Shown piece by piece: positions 48,070-59,165 of a DNA stretch of 64,000 bases. A program made the position numbers and the translations under genes. Position 1 is the first letter of the stretch; each line of letters opens with the position of its first letter. The notes beneath the pieces are model-generated. The model did no database searches. It saw nothing but the letters and a program-made list of their open reading frames with translations, and was not told where the DNA came from. The stretch is from Cephalotus follicularis (taxonomy: Eukaryota; Streptophyta; Magnoliopsida; Oxalidales; Cephalotaceae). The stretch is from the NCBI GenBank assembly GCA_001972305.1, contig BDDD01001755.1, positions 62,001-126,000 on the forward strand, given 5' to 3'.

Positions 48070-48526
48070 GCAGAATGGCGAGGGCATCGTAAGGGTAATG
48101 CCCTCGCCATTTTGTAGTAGACACAACGGCGAGGGTCTTTACCCTCACGGTACCCTCGCCATGGCGAGGGTACCGCAAGGGTTGGCGTGGGGAAATCATT
48201 GTTCTAGCAGGTGACGGGCGAGGGGCGACTGCCCTAGCTATACCCTCGCCATGGTGTGGGCATAACCAGGGTAGCGATCCTCCCCTCGCCACGGTGAGGG
48301 TATTATGCCAAGGGTTTACAGCCCTAGGCATACCCTCGCCATGGCGAGAGAAATATATGGCGAGGGGACTGTACCCTTGCAAAATCCTCGCCATGCCCTC
48401 GGGAAATTAACGGCGAGGAGGCATTTGACGAGGGTTTGTTACCCTCGCAATGCCCTCGCGGTTGAGGCAACGATGAGGGGATGGTGAGGGTAAGTGCCCT
48501 TGCCGTTGCCATGTTTTTTAGTAGTG
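48070..48526 (-). repeat. CACTA right subterminal repeats and terminal inverted repeat
   Basis: More than fifteen copies of GGCGAGGG or CCCTCGCC in both orientations, several back to back as ACCCTCGCCATGGCGAGGGT palindromes. They end in the terminal repeat (GTTTTTTAGTAGTG). The array is longer than at the left end. Confidence 0.9.
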
Positions 48527-48529
48527 ACG
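48527..48529. repeat. Target-site duplication ACG, right of CACTA
   Basis: Matches ACG at 13656-13658. Copia gag sequence resumes directly after. Confidence 0.9.
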
Positions 48530-49165
48530 CCCTCTTCCTCGTCCTCCAAAATGGGGCGAATTTTCATTTACCTCTGGTAAAAGGGCTGAACCAGTCGGAC
48601 GATTTTCATGATTTTTCAAGAGTAATTCATTATTTTGCTCCGCAATAAGAAGAGATCCAATTAGTTCACGATATTTGTTGAACCCGTGCAACCTATACTG
48701 TTGTTGCAGTAACACATTGGATGCATGAAATGTTCGCTATGTTTTCTCCAGCAACATATCATCAGTGATAAATTCACCACACATCTTTAATTGTGATACA
48801 ATTTTGAACAACGTGGAATTATATTCCGAAACTGTTTTAAAATCCTGAAATCGTAGCTGTGACCAATCATTCAATGCCTTTGGCAATACAACAGCTTTCA
48901 AGTGCTCAAACCTATCATTTAGGTTTTGCCACAGTACAAGTGGATTTTTAACATTTAAATATTCATATTTCAGGCCGTCATCAATATGATGCCCTAGGAA
49001 AATCAGCGCAGTAGCGCGTTCTTCATTTGATGCTGCATTATCTTCATCAATTGTGTGCCTTAATTTCTTAGCACTCAAATGCAGTTTCACATCAAGTACC
49101 CATGATAGATAATTCTTTCCAGAAATATCAAGAGCAATGAATTTCTGATTTTCAATGTTTGCCAT
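48530..49165 (-). pseudogene. Copia gag (right arm)
   Basis: Starts MANIENQKFIALDISGKNYL at 49165 and continues WVLDVKLHLSAKKLRH, RATALIFLGHHIDDGLKYEY and LRFQDFKTVSEYNSTLFKI. The next piece reads QYRLHGFNKYRELIGSLLIA, then NHENRPTGSA and Gly/Arg-rich sequence up to the CACTA end. This is the N-terminal part of the gag whose end lies at 13228-13655. Confidence 0.88.
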
Positions 49166-49234
49166 TTTTATACTGAATCAAAAGATAAAAATAAATGTCA
49201 TTTAAGCATAATAAATAAAAAAAGTATATTGCAA

Positions 49235-49400
49235 TAAAAAAAAATTTGGGGCCTCATTGGTGCAATCATAGGCCATGCTCACTTTTCTCCGATTTAATCA
49301 GGGCATGAGACCACTTGAGCATAATGGGGCTTGCCGGGACTCGAACGTCGGACCTCAAGTATGAACGAGCGGCTTCCTACCACTAAGTCACCACCTCAAG
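49235..49400 (-). mobile_element. tRNA-derived SINE
   Basis: On the minus strand an A box (TGACTTAGTGG, 49390-49380) and a B box (CGTTCGAGTCC, 49347-49337) lie about 33 bp apart, as in a tRNA promoter. About 90 bp of unrelated body and a T-rich end (near 49236-49246) follow. It lies in the copia leader. I could not find a target duplication. Confidence 0.75.
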
Positions 49401-49609
49401 TGATGATAATCATTTCCAAAATGATATATATATAGATATATCATAATATCATTACTTACATTATTAAATTGATCAAAATTAGATAATTGCAATAATTAAA
49501 ATTGATCATAAAGCAAATAATGTAAATATATAAAACTGTAAACGGGTTCTCACCTATGCATCGTAAGGTGATACCGCTAGGTATTAAACATATAGGTTCC
49601 CACTAAGTC
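49401..49609. other. Copia 5' leader or flank, AT-rich
   Basis: No ORF. By position it belongs to the copia leader or LTR, but I could not identify a primer-binding site. It ends at the start of the gypsy LTR at 49610. Confidence 0.45.
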
Positions 49610-49813
49610 TGTAATGCCCGAAATTTTATTATATAAAAGACTGACTTTTGGACTGGGCCGAAATGTTGGGCCGTATTGTTAAAGAAGAATTGGGCTTGAA
49701 ATATTCATTGTTGCTATTGGGCTTAAAATATGATGAGTTGAAATTGAATTAAGGAAGAAATGGCATTTGAATTTAGAACTGGGCCTTTTCGCTTTGGGCC
49801 ATTTTATGAGGAA

Positions 49814-49818
49814 ATGAA
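49814..49818. repeat. Target-site duplication ATGAA (left of solo LTR)
   Basis: ATGAA here and at 52990-52994. The 3' LTR of the host element has a single copy at the matching place (near 63080). Confidence 0.9.
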
Positions 49819-52800
49819 TGTAACACCCCCGATTCGGAACCGAGAACACTCCCGACTCGGGATCAGTGTGTCACACAAAACTGAACTAAAACATATCAAA
49901 GATCTTAATCTTAATCATCATCAATACGTGATGGTTCTAAAAATCTAAAAACGTGTATAATCATGAAACATAAACTGAATCTGAAACATAATCTAAAAAC
50001 TTTATCATAAACCAAAATGTCATAATCCAAAAATCACAATACTGTTCAGATAACTGGCCTATACACGACCATAAAACTACTAAAAACATATCCGGATCAA
50101 ACTCCTAGATGATCCTCTAACATAGGGTAACTCTCTCATCACACTTTCCCATGCTGCCCCTGAAAACCTGCCGCATGGAAAAACAAAACGTGGCTGAGCA
50201 AACCTCAGTATGGATATAGAATCATAAAACAGTTTACGAACAGTTTATAAACAAATCAGTTACAAAACAACATAATTACGAATCAAAACAGAACGGTTTA
50301 CGAAAAAACAATACGTAATAAAACCGTATCCAAAACAATGCAGTTTACCAAAACGAAATAGTATCCGAAACAAAACAATATCATGCTCAATACAGTATCT
50401 GAAACAAACACGATACGATACAAAACATTTTATTAAATGATACACTTTATGAAACAGATAGAACAATTTACGGAACAAAAGAAAACAGTTTCTTAATAGT
50501 AGGAAACAAACAGATTAAAGAACAAAACAAAACAGTAAACGATAAATGATAATTTAAAAGCAGTAAGATTTCAAAGATTAACTCCAAACAGAAATCTTAA
50601 GCAATAAATTATGTTAAACATTCTTTGAAGTCACATATGAATTTTCATAAAAACCAAATCCATAACTTTCAAAACGTACGACAAACCTTTCAAAACATAA
50701 GTTCCATACTGAGCCACATAACATATCACATAACATAAATTTGGCAAGGGAGTAGCTAATTCCACATGCCAAGTAGAATTGAAGTGTACGGTACTACACA
50801 TATCAATTCTCATAACATATCATATCACATAACATATAACTATGATCGATCCATACCCCTCAATCATACATAGCAGATCCATAAATCCACCTCATGGAAT
50901 TTATTCATAACATTCAGAGATGCCGTAGGCTAATCACACCGCTACGGAAGTGTCATGTCCTCGTGCCAGGCCTACGACATGCCTATGGTACGCCCCATAG
51001 GTGGGTACAATACTCAGTATTTTCACCATTTTGAAAACATTGATTTATCAAAATCACTTTAAAAACACATAGATATGCTTTCACAAAACATATTTGCAAA
51101 TCGTTCACCAACGATATCATAACATACATTTCATAGTCAAAACACAAACTCATTTATTTTTCGTTATAAAGAGATGATCATTTCATAACGTATCATAGCA
51201 TAAGAATAATAAAGTCGAGAACATTCAAATTTCATAAAATGTCAAAAACCGACTTTATTTTCGAAACATATCGAAACCATAAAACATAACCGAGTTCATA
51301 AACTGAAAGAACAAAACATAAAAACAAAGTTGATTTTCATTCGATAAAATCAGATAGCCCAAGAGTGATAGTGTTCGTACATATCCATTAGGCAATAAAA
51401 TGGGTTTTATTCAATCAAAACCGATCGATGATAACCAAGAAAGGAGATCCATACAAAATACAGAATCTGAAATTATCTCAAATAAAATCAAAAGGATAGC
51501 CAAGGAAGAAGGACAACCGTACAAAAAAAAACATAACGACTTTATTTCAATAAAACCGACAGAGAAATCCAAAGCAAAGATAATCCATACAATAACGAAA
51601 GATAAAGCTGAAATTTATTCTTTAACAATCCAGTAGGAGGGTATCAAAGAAAGAGTTATCCATACTTTATTCATAACAGTAAAATTAACATTTTTCTCTA
51701 ATAAAACAATAGGAGGGTATCAAGGAACCAAACATCCGTACCTCATGCAATCACCAAAATAACCTCAAGAATATAAATCGAGACTTCTCTAGACCACTCC
51801 TCAGTTGTTGCAAATATCTAACAGAAATAAAATCGTTCTCATAAAGACGTGAAATAAAATCAGACCTCAACTCATGGGTCAATGTACATTGATCATGACC
51901 ATATAAGATAATAATAGGTTTAAAATGTCCAATTCACAGAAGTCTCATCTAAACATAATTTTGAATTCACTAAGGTAAGTCCAAGTTGTCCAATTCATCC
52001 AATTTCGAATCATAATACTAGTTCGGCACATAGTATCGTAAAACGATTACAGAAATACATAATTCAACCGAAATAGAATTTAACGGAGTAAGGTTTAGAG
52101 TTTACCGAAAGCAGTCGGAACGGAGCACAGAGCCATAATCACATTGCGGAACTGGAACGGATCACACCTATGCGGAGAACGGAGTCAGATACTATCAAAA
52201 ACATGTCGCCAGAGACTGCCGCGAGTGGGCTAACGCGCCACAGCTGGCCAACGCGTGTATGTCACGCGTTGCCAGTCAGACACTGAAAAGGGCGGATCTG
52301 AAGCATTGGAGGTCGGGGATCACATATCCGGGGCACGTTTGCCATAACGCCGCCGTATTTGGCCAGAAAGGATGCATTTGACGGTGGTTGACTTGGTGGC
52401 TGATCTGCTTTTCTGACATCGCCAAGGGTCGAGGCTGGTCGGGTTCGCTTCATCTGAATGCCAGGATGCCGAATATGACCTCCGCTTGTCGTGCCGATCA
52501 CCGAAGCGGGAGAATCGACGCGAAACAGATGCGGGAGAGAGAAGACGTCATGCACGCCGAAAGGGCCGTTGTCCGGCGCGGGGGTTATGTCCGGTGGACT
52601 CAGGAGATCATGGGGGTTCAACCGGTGCCTTCGTCGGTGCCATATCGGCACCAACGCCGGTGACAGCAGCTGAGTGGGGAGAGAGAATGGGAGAGAGGGT
52701 GGCGGGGAGAGAGAGAGTGGGAGAGAAAACAAATTTTAATATAAAATAGGGTTTTGTTTTTTAAAATGCTGAAATTAGTTTTAACACATAAATAAAAAGC

Positions 52801-52989
52801 CAAAAATTGTTTTATCTATTCATGGACTTAATATCAAAACCCACTAGGCTAAGGCCAAAACCAGCTTAGCCTAGCCAAAAACAAAACAAACCGAAAAAAT
52901 GAGCAGTCCACAAACCGAAAAAAATCGACAGCCCACATGAAATAAATCGAAAAGCCCAAAAATTCTACACGGAAACAAGGGATATTACC
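49819..52989 (-). mobile_element. Solo LTR (3171 bp) inside the 5' LTR
   Basis: TGTAACACCCCCGATT ... GGGATATTACC, with target duplications ATGAA. Same family type as 43903-46588, including the hairpin CCTATGG-N6-CCATAGG (50982-51001). No internal region. A GC-rich block at about 52200-52700 stands out from the AT-rich rest. Confidence 0.9.
52262..52732 (-). other. GC-rich 156-aa ORF within the solo LTR
   Basis: Open in the LTR sense orientation, starting just after a CT-rich leader. Pro/Ser-rich, with no recognisable domain. The other two frames of the opposite strand are also open here, which fits base composition and not coding. Confidence 0.25.
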
Positions 52990-54873
52990 ATGAAGAAGGC
53001 ATGACTTGGACTAAATAGAAATTAAAAGAGGAAAAAAATGGGAGTGTTGGGCCAACACACAAGTCCTCAGCCCAATTCTGTGAGGAAAATGGCGAGAATG
53101 CTCCAAGGAATTCTAGAGAATTCCACTGGTAGCTATAAATAGAGAAGTGGAGAGTGGAGTGAGGGCTACTGGCAAATTTGTGAAGAAGAAACGGGAGAGC
53201 TACCAAAGGGATGAGCAAAAGAACGATGCAGATAGAAGTCTAGGAGAGGAAGCTCTTGGATTCCAGGTAGGATCTACTCCTACTCAGTGTTTTCATCTCC
53301 ACTGTAAAATGTTAGAAATGCTATGTTAATGACACGCAAGTGCTTGTTAAATGTTAGAATGATAGGAACACTTAGATGGGTCCTCTGCAACGGTTAAATT
53401 AGAAACCACTGTATAAATAGTGGAAGAAGTAATATACCATACATATTTATATACCATACATATTTATATACATAAAGTATTGCTCTACCATGCACCCAAG
53501 TGAATCCTTACTCACGTGGCCGACTAATGCAATACATAAAAACTGCATCATCACCCTCTCGGTCGATCGAGCGTCCTAGCATCCGGCTGCTTGAACCACG
53601 CATTCTAACCGACCATGGTGCCTGCGTCTGAGCAGCTCCATAGTGAGGGCGTCCTCATATACTGAATGGCTGTCGAGGCATCATTGTTGAGGTGCCGAGG
53701 AGCCATCGCTTGAGCACCTATATGCCGAGGAGCCACGACGTCACAGTATCAAGCTCTCTCTACAATGGCGCCCGAGGTGGCACCGAAATACCGAGCTTTC
53801 TATACCATGCGCCAACATATTGCCTTCTCCTCAAGCAGTGTCCATGGCATGTGAATATAGCGTTGGAACCATGCGGGTGTCCGAGGACACGCATCGGAGG
53901 ACACACAGAATGGCATGCTATAGCTACCATGCATGCAGAGATGGCACAAGAGAGCAAGCGTAATCCATGCATTCCTGAGCTTTCCATCCTCAGCATATCA
54001 TGGTGCTGAGCAGCATCCGGTACGCATCCCATGCGTACCACAATGGCGAGCTGGTGTCCAGGCATGGCGTCCATGTGCCATGCGCTTGAGCTCTCCTTTG
54101 CCATGCGTTGAGCTGTCCTCTGCCATGACCGTCGAGCATGCCGAGTCTAATATAATGAGTTCTCCATTGCCCATACTAGACACTGAGGTCACCACTGTCC
54201 ACCGCTTGCGTCTGAGATGGCTACCATGGCTTCCACTGTTATGCCGAGGACGCCGTGGTACCATTTCCATGAACTGAGGGGCCAGGCGTCTCGAGGAGCT
54301 ATGTGCCGAGGAGCCTAAGCTTTCCATGTGCATGCATCCCGAGCATGCATCCTTCCGCCTGAGCTCCCATGGTTAGTAGGCGCTGAGGAGTACAGGTGCT
54401 GAACTGCCATGCCTGGGCTGCCGAGATACCGAGCTCCACTGTTAACGGCCGCGCATGGCACATGCCGAACTCCACCACCAACGCCTGAGGTGACACAGTG
54501 TTGAGGTCTCCATTGCTAAAGTGGCAACCTCTACCTACAATGGCGCCGAAGGTTTCCATGCACACCATGCACTGTGGTAGTGCCGAGCTCTCTCTCCCTG
54601 CCAGCATGCGTTTCAAACTTGTTATGTGGGAAGCTAAGCATGTTATTACATGCCTGTGTGATAGGAAATGATTGCCAAGGAGGTTGGCCATTGTGTATAG
54701 GAAATGATTGTAAGAATGAATTGACGTTACAGTGATATTCATTAATATATTACACTTCCTTACTGCACTTATCATATATATATATAGTGTAAATTAAGGA
54801 AGGCAGACACTACAGTGACTGGAAATGTATTCTTATTGTACTGTTAATGCAGTGTCAATGTACTGTACGGTGC

Positions 54874-55135
54874 CTGATCACCAATTGAGATGAGCTGACT
54901 GATCACCAATTGAGTCGAGCCGTCAGATCACCAATTAAGATGAGCCAGCAAGGCTATTTTTGAGATGATCCTACGGGATCACTGAGACAGCCCAATGGAT
55001 CACCGACCGAGATGAGCCGTCGGATCACCAACTGAGATGATCCGACTGATCACCGACCGAGATGAGCCGTCGGATCACCAACTGAGATGAGCCGACTGAT
55101 CACCGACCGAGATGAGCCACACCGACTGCTACTGT
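54874..55135. repeat. 25-bp tandem repeat in the 5' LTR
   Basis: About ten units of the form GATCACC(A/G)A(C/T)(C/T)GAGATGAGCC plus 4-6 bases (GTCG or GACT). Alternate units are more alike, giving a 50-bp higher order. Some units hold CGAC...GTCG dyads. Confidence 0.85.
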
Positions 55136-55932
55136 TATTGTTACTATTATTGTATAGTGTACTGAATGACTATTACTGACACTGTATGATGCTTATGTTC
55201 CTCTCCTCAGCCTAACGCCTAGAGCGCGTAAATTGCTCTTCCTAACGCCGAGGAACTCGAGGAACTGTCTGCCTAAAATATAATGTTGCTTTCTGTCCCG
55301 ACTCCTCTACCTTAACGTCTGGAGTGCGTTATCGCTCCTCCTTTAGTAGGGGATGTCGAGGAAGTATTCATTGTGACTTTTAATTATTGCGAATGACTGT
55401 TAGTGACCGTAATGACTGAATGGACTGTTACACTGATCGCACCGTACTGTTACTAACTGAATGAATCTTTTTGTGTACTGAATGGATTATTCTAGTATAT
55501 TGCATCTCATTTGCATTGCATATGCCTGCTACATCTGCATCTCCATGCATGAGTGGGTTGTAGTTCCTACACGACCAGTGGTCGCTGACCCATTGCATTT
55601 TAATGTAATGAGTCAGGTACAGATGGAGCTTCACAAGCGAGCTGAAGATTGAAGCCCCGGGTGAGTCTCCTCTGCAACAGATCGATAACCAACTTATTTA
55701 TATTTCTAAATATTGTTTTTCTTGACCTGCCGACTTGTGGCAGAGCTTTTATGAACAGTATTGTATAACACTGGGTTTATCCACGCAAATGATATTTAAT
55801 TAGATTTATTCCGCATGCATTATTGTATTGTTAAAAGTGTTTATTTTCCACTGATTATTAGTAAATGAATTATACTGTTAGTAGCGCGTCAAACCTTGGG
55901 GGTTGACCCTTGGGGTTGGTGCGTTACAGACT

Positions 55933-55946
55933 TGGTATCAGAGCCG
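55933..55946 (+). promoter_or_regulatory. Primer-binding site, initiator tRNA-Met type
   Basis: TGGTATCAGAGCCG lies four bases after the LTR end, fixing the element's plus orientation. Confidence 0.9.
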
Positions 55947-56234
55947 CGGTTCTCTTATTCTTCATACCCCAGTAAGGAGTCCTTGGCTTATAAAGTTACT
56001 GCATGCAGACAAACGAGTGGATATTAACCCTTAGAAGTTATACAAAAGGTGAAATTAGATGGTCATCAAAATAGAACTGCACGAGGAGCAAGAACCGAGG
56101 CGTTGAATGGATGTACCCGAACTCTGAGAGATGCAGAAGAAGTGAATGTTTCCCAAGAGGTTGAAATGGTAGCGACGTCCATGACGTGTGAAATGGACAA
56201 GTGACTGATTGAATAAACTAGAATGGATAAGTGA

Positions 56235-56239
56235 CAGAC
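56235..56239. repeat. Target-site duplication CAGAC (left of solo LTR)
   Basis: CAGAC here and at 59161-59165 flank the solo LTR. Confidence 0.92.
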
Positions 56240-59160
56240 TGTAGCGCCCTCGACCCGAGTCCACTTTAAGCTCAAAGCGAGCTCTGAAGATCGGTGCGTT
56301 ACGTGGGTGTAACCTTTGACCGTCAAATCGTTTAATCATTCAACGATCCATTTCATATCATTTAATCTTAACCTAGATCTACAATCTAACATTAATACTC
56401 AATAACTTCACAGGATCACATATGCTTACATCTTTGAAACACCAATTTCAAAATGTCATATTCTCATTATCATGATCATTTCTAATACCTTTACATTTAT
56501 ACATCAGTTAACATGTAACCTTACACAGTGGAAAAACATAAACTTATCACGTCATAAAACAATCATATACTCGCCTTTATCATTAACATCTCATACACTC
56601 AAGTATGTTCAATAACTTTTGATATCATCATCTTACATAAAAACATCATAACCTATAGCATTTATTTCTATACTACAACATCTATACACCGTCTATCATA
56701 AAATGTTACATGGCACAAAACATTAACACATGACATTAAAATATAACTGCATAGCATATCATACTCCTTTTTCCTTACACTTCTTTTGCGAACTTCCTCT
56801 ACAGCTCGCAACTTCACGTTCAACGTTTCCTGGAAGATTTGTTTAAAAACAAGACATTGAAAGGAGTGAGCTTTAAAGAGCCCAGTAAGAAGCATAGTCA
56901 TAAAATGTTATCGAAGTCCGTTATTTTTGATAGTTTATATCAAAACATTTCACTCATCATATATTTCATAATATCTTTGAAAATCATCTTCTAGTTTTAT
57001 AAAACCGGAACATTTCTAAAATCATACATTTTCTGGTATATATATAACCAGCATACTTCAAAACAATCAAAAACGTTTTCCAATCATACCTTCTTTTGGC
57101 TTGTATCACAGCCATACTTGAAAACATCAGTAAAATCATTTTCTTCACATTCATAAACAAAACATCTTTAAAACCCTTTTTCTGTTCATATCTCATGAAA
57201 CGGAACATTTCATAAAACTTGGTGGTCGTGAACCTCTAGTGAACCCTTTGCACCGCTTCACCGGGGCATTGTGCACTCCCCGACTACTATCCTTACATCA
57301 CATGCATGTCCGTCAGCACGCTTGGCTCCATTAACTTTGAGCATCTCGCTCCATTTTCCTTGGATCGTAATCCAAGGGTGGTTCATTCATTAATCTTTTA
57401 CTAGATTAATCCTCACTGGATCGCAATCCAGTAGTTGTTCATTCATTTCATAAAACATTTCTTATACTTTGAGTGACCAGCTCAAAGCATTCATAACACA
57501 TTTCTTTTCATTTGAGTAATTAACTCAAATGCATTCATAAAACATTTCTCTTCATTTGAGTAGTTAACTCAAATGCATTCATAAAACATTTCTCTTTATT
57601 TGTGTAGTTAACTCAAATGCATTCATAAACCATTTCTCTTCATTTGAGTGCTTAACTCAAATGCATTCATAAAATCATTTCATAAAATCTTTCTTAATGC
57701 CTTGAGTGATCATCCCAAAGCATTCATAAAACATCATCGTAAAGCCTTTCTAAAACTGGTTTCTCATGTAGAAACATTCATTTCATTTCATATCACAATC
57801 ATAAAACATTTCTCATCACTTTGAGTAATTAACTCAAAAACTTTTAGAAAACAGTTTTGCATAACTTTTCTAAAATAGATATTTTGTATAGAAATAATCA
57901 CTTTCATAGAAAACTTAAAACATAAAAGTTAAAGTAGACAAGTCAATGAATCTATAGAGATAAAAACCATAAAATTCAATTGAGAAACGAAGCTGCAATG
58001 AATTTTTAAAGTTGCAGTTTCCTTTTGAAAACAGGACCTGAGCAGTAGAAGAAAACATAACTTTTCACCAAGAATTTGACAGAATTTCGAGATGCATAAA
58101 ACATAACAGTTAAAGTAGACATCTTAAGGTGTTTAAAACATTCAACCATTTGAAATTTCATCTAGAAACGAGCAAGATATGAATTAAACTATCTGCTACA
58201 TAATTTTGAATCAAAACAGAGGAAGCTTTGACATAAATGGGTATAGAATTTCCTTACCACTTGATCTCCTTCCCTTCTTCTCTCCCTAGCATCCTCCTCT
58301 CCAATCTCAGCAGAAAGCAACCCTTCATCAGCTGAGAAAGTGCACATATATAAAGAGAAAGGGAAACTTGGAGGCCAAGCTTGGATGGTGTCATCCATGA
58401 CCTCACCCATGTGCCTTTGCTCCTTTAGCAGCCCATGTGATGGAATTCCATCCAATCCAATGATGCCACCTGCCCTTTTCTAGCAGAAAAAGATAAGTCT
58501 TCCATCCCTTGATTGACACGTGTCCCACAAACCATTTAAACCCTCCGAAACAGGATAAAAAGCTAGAATTCTGCACCTGACACAGGGCAAAGCATCGACT
58601 CTTTATCTCTAAGCGTCGACGGTCACGGCCTTATATTGAGGTCTTCAACTTATATCCCGACTAAAGCGTTGATGCTTTCCTACAAAGCGCCGCCGCTTTA
58701 AGTCTTCGTCCAGGTCAACTGACACACTTGTCATCAAAGCGTCGACGTTTACATTTAGCGCGTCGACCGTTGCCCAAAGCGTCGACTCTTTATCCCTAAG
58801 CGTCGACGGTGTGAGGGTTTTGTCCAATTTACCCTTGCACTGGTTTAAAGCGCAGATAGAAGGGGTCTAAGCGTCGACCGTTACTACCCAAGCGTCGACG
58901 CTTGAAGTGGAACTGTCGGTGCTTAAGACAGTTTTCCTTCTCATCACTTAGCCAAATTCCATTTTCTTCCGGGGGCACTACCCCCGACCCCCTGCCCGCT
59001 GTCCGGGCAGCGAGACCCCCGGTCTGCTCACCGGGGAGCGGAACCCCTGAACTCCCCGAGCGTAGGGTCATACTATGGGTCCCTTCAAATATTTTCCAAC
59101 TACACAATAGCAATCATCTTTCCATAATTAATATCTTTAATGGAAATTCAGGTCATCATA
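56240..59160 (-). mobile_element. Solo LTR (2921 bp), same family as the 31619-41022 element
   Basis: TGTAGCGCCCTCGACCCGAG ... AGGTCATCATA. It matches 31619-33787 in order, including the CACCGGGGCATTGTGCAC block near 57259, the hairpin array (57358-57838), the GTCGAC palindrome array (about 58590-58925) and the C-rich hairpin block (58968-59060). Confidence 0.92.
57358..57838. repeat. Array of nine short hairpins
   Basis: Perfect stems are CCTTGGAT/ATCCAAGG (57358-57377), ACTGGAT/ATCCAGT (57415-57432), CTTTGAG/CTCAAAG (57467-57487), CATTTGAGT/ACTCAAATG (57509-57531, 57553-57575, 57641-57663) and TTTGAGT/ACTCAAA (57820-57838). Two imperfect copies lie near 57599 and 57700. Spacers share ATTCATAAAACATTTCT. 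Confidence 0.9.
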
Positions 59161-59165
59161 CAGAC

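Larger units (their letters stand above)
13659..48526 (+). mobile_element. CACTA (En/Spm) DNA transposon with four nested LTR insertions
   Basis: The left end is CACTACAAGAAAAC and the right end inverted is CACTACTAAAAAAC. The match continues through GGCAACGGC(G/A)AGGGC, so terminal inverted repeats of about 30 bp agree at most positions. Target duplications ACG lie on both sides. GGCGAGGGCA-type subterminal repeats, a Tnp2-type gene and a TnpA-type gene are inside, both on the plus strand. Removing the four insertions at 14023-23855, 24702-30327, 31619-41022 and 43903-46588 leaves about 7.3 kb. It is an autonomous-type element whose transposase gene has decayed. Confidence 0.95.
49610..55928 (+). 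repeat. 5' LTR of the right-hand Tekay element, with a solo LTR inside
   Basis: TGTAATGCCCG at 49610 matches the 3' LTR start at 62878. The match stops at 49818 and resumes at 52990 after the solo LTR. It ends GGTGCGTTACA before the primer-binding site. Its middle (53560-54620) is GC-rich and full of CCGAG, and a 25-bp tandem repeat lies at 54874-55135. ORFs of 100-160 aa here occur on both strands and look incidental. Confidence 0.88.

Noticed and set aside
49235-49400. Possible tRNA gene
   Set aside because: It has A and B boxes, but the acceptor and anticodon arms do not form a cloverleaf, and ~90 bp of non-tRNA body with a T-rich end follows. A SINE fits better.
53692-54775. Several ORFs of 105-158 aa on both strands
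   Set aside because: They lie in the GC-rich middle of an LTR, overlap on opposite strands and lack domains; composition explains them.
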